From Algibacter amylolyticus (GTDB lineage: Bacteria; Bacteroidota; Bacteroidia; Flavobacteriales; Flavobacteriaceae): 64,000 nucleotides of DNA. How positions within the stretch are numbered: position 1 is the stretch's first letter; every line of letters begins with the position of its first letter. The DNA lies in the NCBI RefSeq assembly GCF_014202225.1, contig NZ_JACHGE010000010.1:140327-204326 (forward strand), given 5' to 3'. The translations under genes and the position numbers were made by a program. Shown piece after piece: positions 1 to 9,557 of this stretch. The notes below the pieces were generated by a model. The model did no database searches, was not told where the DNA came from, and was given only the letters and a program-made list of their open reading frames with translations.

Positions 1-1274
1 CAGTTAATATGATAAATTTTATTCCATTCAATATCGGATAATATGATTGGAAATAAAAACGCTGGAACTAAAAAAACGAACAATGTGAAACTTGTTTTTA
101 ATACCAATTGAGTAGTAAAACTCATTTCTCTTTTAACAATATACTTATCAAATAGCCATAAAAAGAGTGCAATAAGAACTACACTTGTAAACCAAACCAA
201 ATAGCTAAACCAAAATTTTTCTTGATTAAAAGGTTTTCCCGTATTAAAAAAATAACTGTCAACAAAATTCATTTCAATAATACATATATAGCCTATGAAA
301 ATAGGCACAAAATAGCTTAAATATTGAAATCGATATTGTCTCTTGTACAGAATACCAAAAGATAAAAAAAAGAATACCATAGTCAAAATAGCACGCGTCC
401 AATTGGCCAATAGCTTAGTTTTTTCTTTATCTACAAGATTATCAGCAGACCACCTTGGATATGCCTTAAACATATAATTTCTATAATCTTCAACCAAAGT
501 TGGTGAATAGAATTTTTGCAGTAAAAACTTATCATATTCAGTAAAATCAAGATGCCATGAAGACGCTTTATTACTATTCAGCATCGCTCCTACAACTTCA
601 AACTCACGATTAGTTCTTTCCTTAAACAGGTTTGCACATGATATCATTCTAACTAAATAGAACCTCATCATTTCCATTCTTTCTTTTACAGTTTGGCTTT
701 TATGAAACTTAAAAGTAAATTGTCGACTATTTGAGACATAATTTCTTTTTTTGACAAGTGGACCTCTTGTTCGTCTATTTACCAATTTCGATCCAAAATA
801 ATTAAGACTAGCCGTTTTCAAGAACCTTTCATCATATAATTTATAGGCTTCTTTTTTTGATTCTACTTCTGTAATCCAAAGAGTTAAAGCACGCCCCTTT
901 AGTTTAGAAAACTTGACCCCGTTTACTTCTTTGGGATCATCACTTTGAGAAACTCTTAATGAACTAGCACCTGTGTAGTTTCTAAAATAATCAATATCCT
1001 TGTCGGGTAATACGCCCCTTAGCTCATCAAAAACAGACATTAAAGCTGTACTGTCTGGAGAATGAGCATTTACTAATTCAATTAATATAGGCCCCGAATA
1101 ACTATGAAAATTTTGAGTTTCGCATTCAAAAAGTCGTTCCTTTACATATTCCCATTTATCATCCTTTGGTAAATCTGGATTGTTGTTCTTACGGTTTTGA
1201 CTTTTACTAGAACCTGATATTACAATAACAGGAATACTTATAAGAATAAGAGCAAGTAAAATGAATCTTTTCAT
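1..1274 (-). CDS. Membrane protein, C-terminus cut by window edge
   Basis: An open frame runs from an ATG at 1274 to the left edge (at least 424 residues, no stop seen), so the 3' end is missing. The N-terminus is a hydrophobic signal or anchor (MKRFILLALILISIPVIVI). A soluble domain of about 260 residues follows, then four hydrophobic stretches (roughly residues 295-415) that look like membrane helices. The soluble part has features loosely like DUF2927 proteins (a 'TEYDKFLLQKFYSP' stretch near residue 260), but I cannot confirm this family. The function is unknown. It is divergent from the O-methyltransferase at 1434. I am confident it is a gene, because a frame this long with a signal sequence is unlikely by chance. 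Confidence 0.75.
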   Translation of the reverse strand, partial: MKRFILLALILISIPVIVISGSSKSQNRKNNNPDLPKDDKWEYVKERLFECETQNFHSYSGPILIELVNAHSPDSTALMSVFDELRGVLPDKDIDYFRNYTGASSLRVSQSDDPKEVNGVKFSKLKGRALTLWITEVESKKEAYKLYDERFLKTASLNYFGSKLVNRRTRGPLVKKRNYVSNSRQFTFKFHKSQTVKERMEMMRFYLVRMISCANLFKERTNREFEVVGAMLNSNKASSWHLDFTEYDKFLLQKFYSPTLVEDYRNYMFKAYPRWSADNLVDKEKTKLLANWTRAILTMVFFFLSFGILYKRQYRFQYLSYFVPIFIGYICIIEMNFVDSYFFNTGKPFNQEKFWFSYLVWFTSVVLIALFLWLFDKYIVKREMSFTTQLVLKTSFTLFVFLVPAFLFPIILSDIEWNKIYHIN

Positions 1275-1404
1275 GATTGTAAATTTAACTATTTATAAAG
1301 CTCAAAGAAACTTGTTAAGATTTAATATTGAAACTGATTTCTGACGAACTGCATATATAGTTTCTAAATTGCATTGAAATTAAAGCAGATATATTAAAAA
1401 GTGA

Positions 1405-1412
1405 TACTTTTG
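1405..1412 (+). promoter_or_regulatory. Bacteroidota -7 box (TAnnTTTG)
   Basis: TACTTTTG matches the TAnnTTTG consensus of the Bacteroidota housekeeping sigma factor, 21 bp before the O-methyltransferase start. No TTG is seen at the usual -33 distance, so this is only a candidate. Confidence 0.35.
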
Positions 1413-1433
1413 ATAATCTTAACAATTTAATTA

Positions 1434-2078
1434 ATGCATTTTATAACAGAAGAATTAGACAATTACGTGGTTGCCCATTCTGAAAACGAACCAGAATTAC
1501 TACAACAACTTACGAGAGAAACCTACCAGAAAATTTTACAACCTAGAATGTTAAGTGGGCATTATCAAGGCAGGATTTTAAGCATAATTTCTAAATTGGT
1601 AAACCCTAAAAACATTTTAGAAATTGGAACATACACAGGCTATTCGGCATTATGTTTAGCAGAAGGCATGCAAAATACTGGAGAATTACATACCATTGAT
1701 ATTAATGAAGAACTAGTAGATTTTCAGAGGAAATATTTTGATAAATCTAATTACGGACATCAAATTAAACAGCATTTAGGAAACGCTTTGGATATTATTC
1801 CTAAACTCGATGCAACTTTTGATTTGGTTTTTATTGATGCCGATAAGGTGAACTACTCTAATTATTTTAATGTTATTATAGATAAGTTAAATACTGGCGG
1901 TATTATTTTATCGGATAACGTATTGTGGAGTGGTAAAGTGCTTGATACCACCTTTAAAAAGGACGATGTATCTACGCCAGAATTAATTAAGTATAATGCG
2001 CTTTTAAAAGAGGATAAACGTGTAGAAACGGTTTTATTACCTATTAGAGATGGCTTGACTATTAGTAGAAAGTTATAA
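1434..2078 (+). CDS. Class I SAM-dependent O-methyltransferase
   Basis: A 214-residue protein of the Methyltransf_3 (catechol / caffeoyl-CoA / TrmR-like O-methyltransferase) family, of typical length. The SAM motif I is 'ILEIGTYTGYSAL' (about residues 61-73). The acidic motif 'VFIDADKVNY' (about 130-139) and the 'ILSDNVLWSGKV' segment (about 156-167) hold the metal- and substrate-binding residues of this family. It probably methylates a hydroxyl group using SAM. Bacterial relatives of this type include the tRNA hydroxyuridine methyltransferase TrmR, but the substrate cannot be read from the sequence. It stands alone: the upstream gene is divergent and the downstream sensor kinase is convergent. 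Confidence 0.9.
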   Translation: MHFITEELDNYVVAHSENEPELLQQLTRETYQKILQPRMLSGHYQGRILSIISKLVNPKNILEIGTYTGYSALCLAEGMQNTGELHTIDINEELVDFQRKYFDKSNYGHQIKQHLGNALDIIPKLDATFDLVFIDADKVNYSNYFNVIIDKLNTGGIILSDNVLWSGKVLDTTFKKDDVSTPELIKYNALLKEDKRVETVLLPIRDGLTISRKL

Positions 2079-2119
2079 ACGAAAGTAGGGCGTAACACCT
2101 ATAAAAAACAAAGGGCTAA

Positions 2120-4414
2120 CTATGATGAAAATTTTATAACGCGAATACCATCATCATTACCCTTAGTCTTACTTATTTCAATTAATTTGTTAATAGTATT
2201 AAAGAACAAATCATTATCAAATGGTTTGGTAATAATATCATCAAAACCTTTATCGAGTTTATTTAACATTAGCTCATCTTTACTAGACGCCGTTAAAGCT
2301 ATTATTGGAATTTGATTATTAAACTCTCTAATCTTTAAAGTAGCCTCGTTTCCATCCATTAAAGGCATATTAATATCCATTAAAATTAAATCGTATGTGT
2401 TGTTTTTAAATGCTTTTAAAGCCTCTAAACCATTCTCAACAATATCATACTGAAAGTTCTCTTTTTTGAGCAAATTACCCGTAACAATTTGGTTTATTTT
2501 ATTATCCTCCGCTATTAATATTCTTAAGCTCTCCGGACTATAAGAAGTTAAAACATCTTCATCTTTTTCACTTTTTATTTGCTCGATAGCGTTGGTATCT
2601 ATTTTAAAACTTACCACAAAACTGAAAGTAGAACCAACACCCAATTCACTTTCAAGCTCAATGGTACTATTAAATAATTTAACGATTTTACTAGCTATAG
2701 AAAGCCCTAAACCTGCACCTTGATAACCCGTATTAGAATTTTCGTTTAGTTGAATAAAATTATCAAAAATAGAACCTTGTTTCTCCTTAGAAATTCCTGG
2801 ACCGTCATCTACAACCTCGAAGGCAATCAATACCTTTTCGCTATCTATTTCCTTAAAATTAGCTTTAATGGAAATATTTCCATTTTGGGTAAACTTTATA
2901 CTATTACCTATTAAATTGAATAAAACCTGAGACAACCTTAATTTATCGCATAGGATAAATTCCGGAATACGCTCGTCAATAAAAATATGCATTTGGTTAT
3001 TAGACTCACCTAAACTATAATCAAAAGAATCTGTTACGTTTTGAATGAGTGATCTTAAATGCACCGTCGTATTATTAATTTCTAGCTTTTTAGACTCAAT
3101 CTTACTGACCTGCAACACATCGTTTATTAGGTTTAGTAAATAATCGCCAGAATACTTTAGTGATTTTAAATATTTAACATTAGCCTCGTCTAGATTACTA
3201 TTTTCTAGCATTATAGATGTTAATCCCACAACACCATATAGTGGTGTTCTTAATTCGTGAGATACGTTAGAAATAAATTTAGATTTTAATTCTGAAGATT
3301 TTAAAGCATCATTTTTAGCAATTTCTAGTTCAGCATTTTGTTGCTTCAGAACATCTGAAAGTCGACGTTTCGCTACATAGTATTTGTATAAAATAAGCAG
3401 AGTAGCTAATAATAAAATTAAGGCTATAATAATTATTAAGTTGATTTTTTTGACTTTATCGGCAATTTTTAATTGGTATAACTTCTCGCTATTTGCCAAT
3501 TGAGCTTCATTTTTATACGTTGCTAATAAAAACCTAGATTTATAAATAGCGTTTTCTTTTACTTTTTCTTTATTTAAAAACTCATCTTTAAACTCATCAT
3601 ATTTTAGCAATGCTAAATACGCTTGTTCTTCGCTATCTGTGGCGGAATACGAAAGTGATAAACTTTTATAAATCTTACTTAAAAGCAACGAAGTATCGTC
3701 GTTCGTAGCATGCTCCCTGTTTAAAAAATCAATGGCTTTGTTAAACTTTTCGTTCGCATTATTATAAAGTTCCTTTTTAAAAAAATTAACGCCGTATATG
3801 TAATTGAAGTAACCTGTTTGATAATTATTAGAAAACGTCTCCTTATTAATAATATCCTCAGCACGTAAAAGATTGACTTGGGCTTCCTCTAAGAAATCAT
3901 TTTCTATGTAGAATTCGGCTAGACCTATTCGTATTTTAACCAATAAGTTTTCATATTGACTTAGGTTATAATTCTCATTAGCCAAATATTGGTTTTTAGA
4001 GATATGGTCTAAAGCATTTTTAAATAAATCAATAGTTGTTTGCGATTCGTTTTCATCTTTGGTAAGTGTAGCCAAATTTAAATAAGCGTTGGCTATTAAA
4101 TAGTTGTCTTTTATAGCCTTAGCGGCTTTTAACATGGATGAGTAAGAATCTTTGGCATTTGCATTTTCATGCATTAAGCGGTAAATATTTCCTAAATTTA
4201 AATTAGAAATGGCTATACCATAATTATCACTTATGGAATCTGCTATTTTTTTAGCTGTATTAAAGCCATTAAACGCTTTAACTATTTTACTTTCATTATA
4301 AGATTTTAAAGCCGAAGAGTTAATACTGTCAATTTGCTTTATAGCCTCCCTTTCATTTTGACTATATGTCAAAAAAGTAAGCGAACAAAAAAACAATAAT
4401 AGGCTTTTTTTCAT
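2120..4414 (-). CDS. TPR-containing hybrid sensor histidine kinase / response regulator
   Basis: A membrane sensor kinase of about 764 residues. In order: signal peptide (MKKSLLLFFCSLTFLTYS), a periplasmic TPR-type helical sensor of about 300 residues, one membrane helix (about 327-343, IIIIALILLLATLLIL), a short coiled linker, HisKA with the phospho-accepting His in 'NVSHELRTP' (about 386), HATPase_c with N box 'NLIGNSIKF' and G boxes 'DDGPGIS' and 'GAGLGLSI', then a C-terminal receiver with Asp in 'LILMDINMP' (about 680). It probably passes phosphate from His to its own receiver, with an output partner elsewhere. I chose the ATG at 4414 because it begins a clean signal peptide. An in-frame ATG at 4426 would add four residues. 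The ligand is unknown. Confidence 0.9.
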   Translation of the reverse strand: MKKSLLLFFCSLTFLTYSQNEREAIKQIDSINSSALKSYNESKIVKAFNGFNTAKKIADSISDNYGIAISNLNLGNIYRLMHENANAKDSYSSMLKAAKAIKDNYLIANAYLNLATLTKDENESQTTIDLFKNALDHISKNQYLANENYNLSQYENLLVKIRIGLAEFYIENDFLEEAQVNLLRAEDIINKETFSNNYQTGYFNYIYGVNFFKKELYNNANEKFNKAIDFLNREHATNDDTSLLLSKIYKSLSLSYSATDSEEQAYLALLKYDEFKDEFLNKEKVKENAIYKSRFLLATYKNEAQLANSEKLYQLKIADKVKKINLIIIIALILLLATLLILYKYYVAKRRLSDVLKQQNAELEIAKNDALKSSELKSKFISNVSHELRTPLYGVVGLTSIMLENSNLDEANVKYLKSLKYSGDYLLNLINDVLQVSKIESKKLEINNTTVHLRSLIQNVTDSFDYSLGESNNQMHIFIDERIPEFILCDKLRLSQVLFNLIGNSIKFTQNGNISIKANFKEIDSEKVLIAFEVVDDGPGISKEKQGSIFDNFIQLNENSNTGYQGAGLGLSIASKIVKLFNSTIELESELGVGSTFSFVVSFKIDTNAIEQIKSEKDEDVLTSYSPESLRILIAEDNKINQIVTGNLLKKENFQYDIVENGLEALKAFKNNTYDLILMDINMPLMDGNEATLKIREFNNQIPIIALTASSKDELMLNKLDKGFDDIITKPFDNDLFFNTINKLIEISKTKGNDDGIRVIKFSS

Positions 4415-4533
4415 TTTGAAATACATTAACGATTTGGGATTTTCAAGATACCCCTAAATGCACCATATAGCTTAAAAACTCGTTAAACCAACAATAAAAC
4501 ACGATGAAACGCATACCCCCAATCGACAAAATA

Positions 4534-4821
4534 CTAAAATTTTCGTTTTACTGAACCTGTGAAATCTTCTAAATCTTCTTTTACTTTATCCAATTCCTTT
4601 TTAACATCCTTGGTAATACTTGTGTCGATTCCGCTTTTTTCGGCCGTTTTTGTTATTTCGTGTTTTATATCGTTAGTGGCATCCTTAAGGGTTCGCATAC
4701 CTTGACCTAAGCCACGAGCTATTTCGGGCAACTTATCTGCCCCAAAAACCATAATAGCGATAAACAGGATAAATGCTATTTCCCCGCCGCTAATAAATAA
4801 GAATGTTACTTGTAATATCAC
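4534..4821 (-). CDS. tatA: Sec-independent protein translocase TatA
   Basis: A 95-residue TatA/E-type subunit that forms the pore-like part of the twin-arginine translocase for folded proteins. It has one N-terminal membrane helix ('GEIAFILFIAIMVFG'), the hinge and amphipathic helix typical of TatA ('ADKLPEIARGLGQGMRTLKDA'-type segment, residues 28-48), and a charged C-terminal tail. The start is GTG at 4821. The next in-frame ATG falls inside the membrane helix, and an in-frame TAG lies 12-15 bases upstream, so GTG (or a rare ATT) is forced. A TAnnTTTG box ends 5 bp before this codon, so the mRNA may be leaderless. The gene is separated by a terminator from the peptidase gene upstream. Confidence 0.92.
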   Translation of the reverse strand: MILQVTFLFISGGEIAFILFIAIMVFGADKLPEIARGLGQGMRTLKDATNDIKHEITKTAEKSGIDTSITKDVKKELDKVKEDLEDFTGSVKRKF

Positions 4822-4825
4822 AGCA

Positions 4826-4833
4826 CAAATATA
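4826..4833 (-). promoter_or_regulatory. -7 box directly before tatA start
   Basis: Read on the minus strand this is TATATTTG, a full match to TAnnTTTG. It ends only 5 bp before the GTG of tatA, so transcription would begin almost at the start codon. Confidence 0.45.
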
Positions 4834-4872
4834 CTAAGTTGTTTTTATTATTCCATTTAAAATTAATGGAAT

Positions 4873-4903
4873 AAAAAAGCCGATTTTAAAAAAAATCGGC
4901 TTT
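4873..4903 (-). terminator. Rho-independent terminator after the M1 peptidase gene
   Basis: AAAGCCGATTTT pairs with AATCGGCTTT around an A-rich loop. On the minus strand the stem is followed by a run of T. It lies between the peptidase stop (4922) and tatA. Confidence 0.8.
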
Positions 4904-4921
4904 CACAAAAATTAATTTCTA

Positions 4922-7186
4922 TTAATTATTTACTTTATTCTTAAAAGCATCAAATTTATTATCCTCAGCTTTTCTAGGCCAAGAATTATTAGATGTATCA
5001 ACATCCGCCGTTTCTAGGTCTGGATCAATAGCTAAGCCCGTAATACGCTTGTTTGTTTTAAACACTTTACTAACCTCCTTATCATTATACCTCCAAATTT
5101 GCGCAGGATACGTTTTTCTTTCGGTTGTTCCATCTTCATAAGTAATATCTAAAATAATAGGCATTACTAATCCTCCTGGTTTCTCAAAAACAACTTCGTA
5201 AAAATACTTAGGTGCCGCTGATTTCAACTTTGCTTTTTCAGCTTCTGGCAAGCTAGCAATATAGTCTGTTAAAAATTTAAAATCCGATACGCCTTTTGCA
5301 TCTTGAGGTATATCTCCATTTTCAGCTTCGGCATAATACACTAAACGATCTTTAAAATCGTCTAAATTCATATTATACTTTTTAGCTGTTTCTTTGGCCG
5401 TTTCTGTTGGCTTATCGGTTAAGTAAAACTGCTTAACTTCTTTAACTCCAATATCTGTGTAATCTGTAGTGTAAAACCAACCTCTCCAAAACCAATCTAA
5501 ATCCATTGCCGAAGCATCTTCCATGGTTCTGAAAAAATCTGCAGGTGTTGGGTGTTTAAACATCCAACGTTGCGAATAAGTTCTAAAAGCATAATCGAAC
5601 AATTCTGGCCCCATTATAGTTTGTCTTAACATGTATAAACCTGCTGCCGGTTTAGTATAGGCATTAGGACCAAATTGATATACATAATCGCCATGAGACA
5701 TTATTGGAGAAATATGACTTTGATCGCCTCCCATGTAATCTACAATATCTTTAGGTAGGTTTCCTGTTATAAAATTAGGATCGTAATCTAATTCTGCAAG
5801 CGTTTCAACAAACGAATTTAAACCTTCGTCCATCCAAGTCCATTGGCGCTCATCACTATTTACAATCATAGGAAAGAAGTTGTGTCCTACCTCATGAGTA
5901 ATAACACCTATCATACCTCTTTTTAATCGTTCAGAATAACTTCCATCAGGATCTGGTCTTCCGTAGTTAAAACAAATCATTGGATATTCCATACCCTGTC
6001 TTTCTGAATGTACAGATATAGCTTTACTATAAGGATAATCGAAAGTTAGTTTAGAATACTCCTCTAAAGTATTAGCAACCACACGTGTAGAATGCTCTTC
6101 CCATAATGGATTTCCTTCTTTTGGATAAAGGGAAATAGCCATTACAGTTTTACCATTAATATTAACTGCCATAGCATCCCAAATATATTTTCTTGAAGAT
6201 GCAAATGCATAGTCTCTTACTTTTTCTGCTTTAAAATGCCATGTTTTTTCTTTTGTACTTCTTGATTTACCTGCCGCAACAGACTCCTCTTCAGTAACAA
6301 TAAAAACAGGATCTTTAAATGATTTTTCTGCTAATTTTAAACGTTTTTGATGCTCTTTAGATAAAACATCTTTTGGATTTTGTAATTCTCCGGTTGCTTC
6401 TAAAATATGATCTGCAGGCGCTGTAATTTTTACATCATAATTTCCAAATTCTAAAGCAAACTCACTACGACCCCAGAATTGCATATTCTGCCATCCTTCA
6501 ACATTATCATAAACACAAAGTCTTGGAAAAAACTGCGCAATAGTGTAGTTGTTATTTCCATCAGGAAAAGTTTCTAAACCAGAACGACCACCATCAACAT
6601 TAATGTCGTTAATATTATAATGCCACTTAATACTGAATTTAAATACAGCACCTGGCGCTAAAGGTTTTGGTAAATTAATACGCATCATGGTGCGGTTTAT
6701 GGAATGTGATAATGGGGACCCATCGTCATTTTTTACATATTCAATATTAAAACCACCATCAAAACGTTCTTTTAAGTTGTTTTTAGTAAACATAGTTGGA
6801 CCGTTAAAAGGCGTTTTAAAACTTTCAGGATTGGCATCTGGTGTTTTAGAATCTTTAGCACGCATATTTTGGTCTAACTGTATCCATAAATACTCCAAAT
6901 GGTCTTTAGAGTTATTATGATATGTTATTTTCTCGTCGCCAAAAATTTGGTTTGTATTTTCATCCAAACGGATGTTCATTACATAATCTACCTGCTGTTG
7001 CGTGTAAGCATGACCTGGAGCACCCGAAGCATTTCGTGTTTCGTTTGGGGTTGCCAAAAGGTCTTTCATTTGTCTAAACTTGTTTTGATCTGTGTGTCCC
7101 TGCGGTTTTTCATTATTTTGCTCTTGAGCAAAAACACCTGAAAAAAGGAATACAAAAGATAAGAATAGATAAGCGTGCTTTTTCAT
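4922..7186 (-). CDS. M1 family zinc metallopeptidase, exported
   Basis: A 754-residue gluzincin aminopeptidase-like protein with signal peptide MKKHAYLFLSFVFLFSGVFA. The zinc motif is 'HEVGH' (431-435), with the third ligand Glu454 in 'WMDEGLN'. 'QGMEYPM' (397-403) takes the place of the GAMEN substrate-binding motif. The N-terminal half is the beta-rich M1 domain, and the C-terminal part after residue 560 is family-specific. It is probably a periplasmic peptidase acting on peptide N-termini. It lies upstream of tatA, and next to it is a DUF6702 gene with three carboxypeptidase-regulatory-like genes in the same direction, so these five may form one transcription unit. The substrate is unknown. 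Confidence 0.9.
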   Translation of the reverse strand: MKKHAYLFLSFVFLFSGVFAQEQNNEKPQGHTDQNKFRQMKDLLATPNETRNASGAPGHAYTQQQVDYVMNIRLDENTNQIFGDEKITYHNNSKDHLEYLWIQLDQNMRAKDSKTPDANPESFKTPFNGPTMFTKNNLKERFDGGFNIEYVKNDDGSPLSHSINRTMMRINLPKPLAPGAVFKFSIKWHYNINDINVDGGRSGLETFPDGNNNYTIAQFFPRLCVYDNVEGWQNMQFWGRSEFALEFGNYDVKITAPADHILEATGELQNPKDVLSKEHQKRLKLAEKSFKDPVFIVTEEESVAAGKSRSTKEKTWHFKAEKVRDYAFASSRKYIWDAMAVNINGKTVMAISLYPKEGNPLWEEHSTRVVANTLEEYSKLTFDYPYSKAISVHSERQGMEYPMICFNYGRPDPDGSYSERLKRGMIGVITHEVGHNFFPMIVNSDERQWTWMDEGLNSFVETLAELDYDPNFITGNLPKDIVDYMGGDQSHISPIMSHGDYVYQFGPNAYTKPAAGLYMLRQTIMGPELFDYAFRTYSQRWMFKHPTPADFFRTMEDASAMDLDWFWRGWFYTTDYTDIGVKEVKQFYLTDKPTETAKETAKKYNMNLDDFKDRLVYYAEAENGDIPQDAKGVSDFKFLTDYIASLPEAEKAKLKSAAPKYFYEVVFEKPGGLVMPIILDITYEDGTTERKTYPAQIWRYNDKEVSKVFKTNKRITGLAIDPDLETADVDTSNNSWPRKAEDNKFDAFKNKVNN

Positions 7187-7295
7187 ATTAGTTTTTAGTT
7201 TTATTAGAAAAAAATGTGTCTTTCGTAATTTTCGTTAGAAGATTGTTACAAAATGTCGTCGAAAATACTAAATTATACAATCAATTTACATTGTT

Positions 7296-7799
7296 TTAGT
7301 TAAAATTTAACAATGCACTAGTATTATTTGAAGTTAAAATAAAACTTTTAGTTTTAGAATTAATTTTAGTTTTTACGATATTTTGCTGATCCTCTTGATA
7401 ATCTAATAAAATGGAATTGGTAATTGAAAGCACATCAATATACTTTACATGCTCCACTTCAAGATAACACCTTACAATATCGCCATCATAGGCTTTACCT
7501 ATAAAATTAAATAAAACAGGTTTATCGTTAATTTTTATTTTCAATTTAGATTGCAGATAGATATTCATTAAAGAATCAGTTTCTTTAGGCTCATCCTTTA
7601 CTGCTAATATGATATTTTTATCATAATTTGACCGCAGTACGCTTTCAAAATCGTCAATAAAAATTCTAGAAATTATTTGGAGAGATTCCTTTTCCTTTAC
7701 GTAATTAACTTGCGTAACGCTTATATAATATTTATGCATTGTAGTAAATGCAAAAAGCGGAAGCACTAAAAGAATGATTAAATATTTAAAAACCTTCAT
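7296..7799 (-). CDS. DUF6702 family exported protein
   Basis: A 167-residue protein with an N-terminal signal peptide (MKVFKYLIILLVLPLFAF) followed by 'TTMHKYYISVTQVNYV' and 'QIISRIFIDDFESVL', which I recognise as the Bacteroidota DUF6702 pattern. The rest is predicted beta-rich. The function is unknown. In this window it sits between the M1 peptidase and the carboxypeptidase-regulatory-like genes, all on the minus strand, so it probably belongs to that cell-envelope cluster. The ATG at 7799 starts a normal signal sequence and has no competitor. Confidence 0.8.
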   Translation of the reverse strand: MKVFKYLIILLVLPLFAFTTMHKYYISVTQVNYVKEKESLQIISRIFIDDFESVLRSNYDKNIILAVKDEPKETDSLMNIYLQSKLKIKINDKPVLFNFIGKAYDGDIVRCYLEVEHVKYIDVLSITNSILLDYQEDQQNIVKTKINSKTKSFILTSNNTSALLNFN

Positions 7800-7860
7800 G
7801 ATTAAAATTTATAGACCACTAAATTACTTTATTGGAAATCAAAAAGCATTCCGAAGTTAA

Positions 7861-8667
7861 TTAATTTTTATTGTCTTCTAAATTAGCTAGGTATTGCTTG
7901 TACTTCATTCTTAAAAAAATTAAAGCCTTAAAGTCTGTTTGGTTTTTACAATGCTTAACAAAATTAGGATCGTCTGCACAAAAGTAGAAAAAATCGGCTT
8001 GTAAGCTTTCGTCTAAAGGGTTTGAAGCAAAAAAATCACTAGCCAACCTACCTTTTATAGTTTGCATTAAAGATTCTTTTTCTTCAATTTTAACTCTATT
8101 TTTCAGCATTTTGGTTCTGCCTGTAATAGCATTAATTAAAGGCGCAATAGAAACCGAACCTCCTACTCCTCCTAAAGAACCTCCTGCTTTTGGACTAAAC
8201 TTAGAGGCTTCACTTAAACGGCGTTCGCTTTGCGTAGCAGGCGTACCTGTAAAACCAGGAATACCAACATCGTAAAAATCAATAGGCGCATTGGCATCCA
8301 TATTTCTAATATCAGAAAACAAATCGCCCGTTAATATTTTACCAACAATAACCTCGTCTAGTTCGTTAATATGCTCATTTAAAGTTACAAAAATAGCCTC
8401 GTTATCTATTATGGTTTGCGTTACAACAACCTCTTTTAGTTTGTATTGTATGGAAGAAAACGTTAATGTATCGCTTAATTTTGCAGGAATTTTAAAGTGA
8501 CCATCTATATCTGTTATGGTAAAAGCTTGCGCCGTATTATTAATAACATGAATGTTTTCTATATCACCATTACTTGCTATCCTACCCAATAACTCTATGG
8601 TTTGAGAAAATGCCTCTTGAAATCCAAATACGCCAACAACTACCAAGAGCGTTTTAATTTTTAACAT
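7861..8667 (-). CDS. Carboxypeptidase-regulatory-like domain protein, paralogue 3
   Basis: A 268-residue exported protein: signal peptide (about 1-21, ending FSQ), then a CarboxypepD_reg-like / CNA-B-type beta-sandwich (about 22-100: 'LLGRIASNGDIENIHVINN', 'TDIDGHFKIPAKLSDTL') with 'LNELDEVIV'-like residues at its end. This N-terminal module resembles that of TonB-dependent receptors, but no barrel follows. Residues 120-265 are unique, including a Gly-rich stretch 'SPKAGGSLGGVGGSVSI'. It overlaps the upstream paralogue by 14 bases, a sign of translational coupling. The function is unknown. Confidence 0.85.
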   Translation of the reverse strand: MLKIKTLLVVVGVFGFQEAFSQTIELLGRIASNGDIENIHVINNTAQAFTITDIDGHFKIPAKLSDTLTFSSIQYKLKEVVVTQTIIDNEAIFVTLNEHINELDEVIVGKILTGDLFSDIRNMDANAPIDFYDVGIPGFTGTPATQSERRLSEASKFSPKAGGSLGGVGGSVSIAPLINAITGRTKMLKNRVKIEEKESLMQTIKGRLASDFFASNPLDESLQADFFYFCADDPNFVKHCKNQTDFKALIFLRMKYKQYLANLEDNKN

Positions 8668-9466
8668 GCTGAGTTTTTAAAAATTGTTCTTTTTGCTTTA
8701 CTAAAAACTCTATAAGTAGAATTCTATTTTCGTCCTTAAAAAGGTCTGGCTCAATACCATTATTTTCAACAAAAGCAACATAGGCATTAAGCTTATCTTC
8801 AGGGATTTCAAAAAGTTCTTTAAGGTCGTTTAAAGAATACACACTAAATATATCCTTTGGCTTTTGGTAGTTATCGCCAACAAACACCTCTTTGGTAAGT
8901 TTTAAATCCTTTTTAGATTTTGTTAAAAATTTTAGAATTTTAAATAAATCGGGCTGGTATTTTCTTGCCCCAGGATCGATTACAGATGTTAAATGATCTT
9001 GAATTACAGAATTATCAAATGCCTTATCTACATTATACTCAAAATCGACATCCATATTTCCCATATCGAGAATCATAGGTTTTACGGTTTTAACTTGAGC
9101 AATATCTGTACCCATATTTCCTGTTAACCCAGACGAGAGTGTTACGGCATCCAACTGGTTAACTTGTTCTACTAGTTGTATTTTTAGTGCTTTTGATGCT
9201 ATTATAACTTCATCAATAGTAACGTGTACCGTTTGGAATTGTAATGCCGAAATTTCTATTATATCATTTAAAGCTACATGTAACTTAAATCGTCCTTCAA
9301 CATCTGTAATCGTCCCTTTGTTAGACGATTTATTAAAAACCGTTACCGCCTCAATATCATTGTTTTTTGATAGCAAGACGCCACTAACCTCTACCCTGTT
9401 AATAGCTTGACTATAACCAGGAAGTGCTAGTAAAATAAGAAATACAAAAAGTAATGTTCTACTCAA
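8654..9466 (-). CDS. Carboxypeptidase-regulatory-like domain protein, paralogue 2
   Basis: A 270-residue exported protein with the same plan as its two neighbours: signal peptide (ends YSQ), 'NRVEVSGVLLSKNNDIEAVT' and 'TDVEGRFKLHVALNDIIEIS' in the beta-sandwich, and 'VNQLDAVTLSSGLTGN' at its end. It then has a divergent C-terminal half with 'IPEDKLNAYVAFVENN', matching 'IPEHRVEEFIQYVQSD' in paralogue 1. The stop overlaps the start of paralogue 3. It is clearly a tandem duplicate of the flanking genes. The role is unknown, perhaps in envelope assembly or carbohydrate-linked surface structures. Confidence 0.85.
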   Translation of the reverse strand: MSRTLLFVFLILLALPGYSQAINRVEVSGVLLSKNNDIEAVTVFNKSSNKGTITDVEGRFKLHVALNDIIEISALQFQTVHVTIDEVIIASKALKIQLVEQVNQLDAVTLSSGLTGNMGTDIAQVKTVKPMILDMGNMDVDFEYNVDKAFDNSVIQDHLTSVIDPGARKYQPDLFKILKFLTKSKKDLKLTKEVFVGDNYQKPKDIFSVYSLNDLKELFEIPEDKLNAYVAFVENNGIEPDLFKDENRILLIEFLVKQKEQFLKTQHVKN

Positions 9467-9557
9467 ATTGAATTAATTAGAGCATAAAGAACGGATATCA
9501 ATTCTTAAATAAAATACAAATAGCTTTTAATGTTTTGTTAAAAACTAAAAGATGAAT

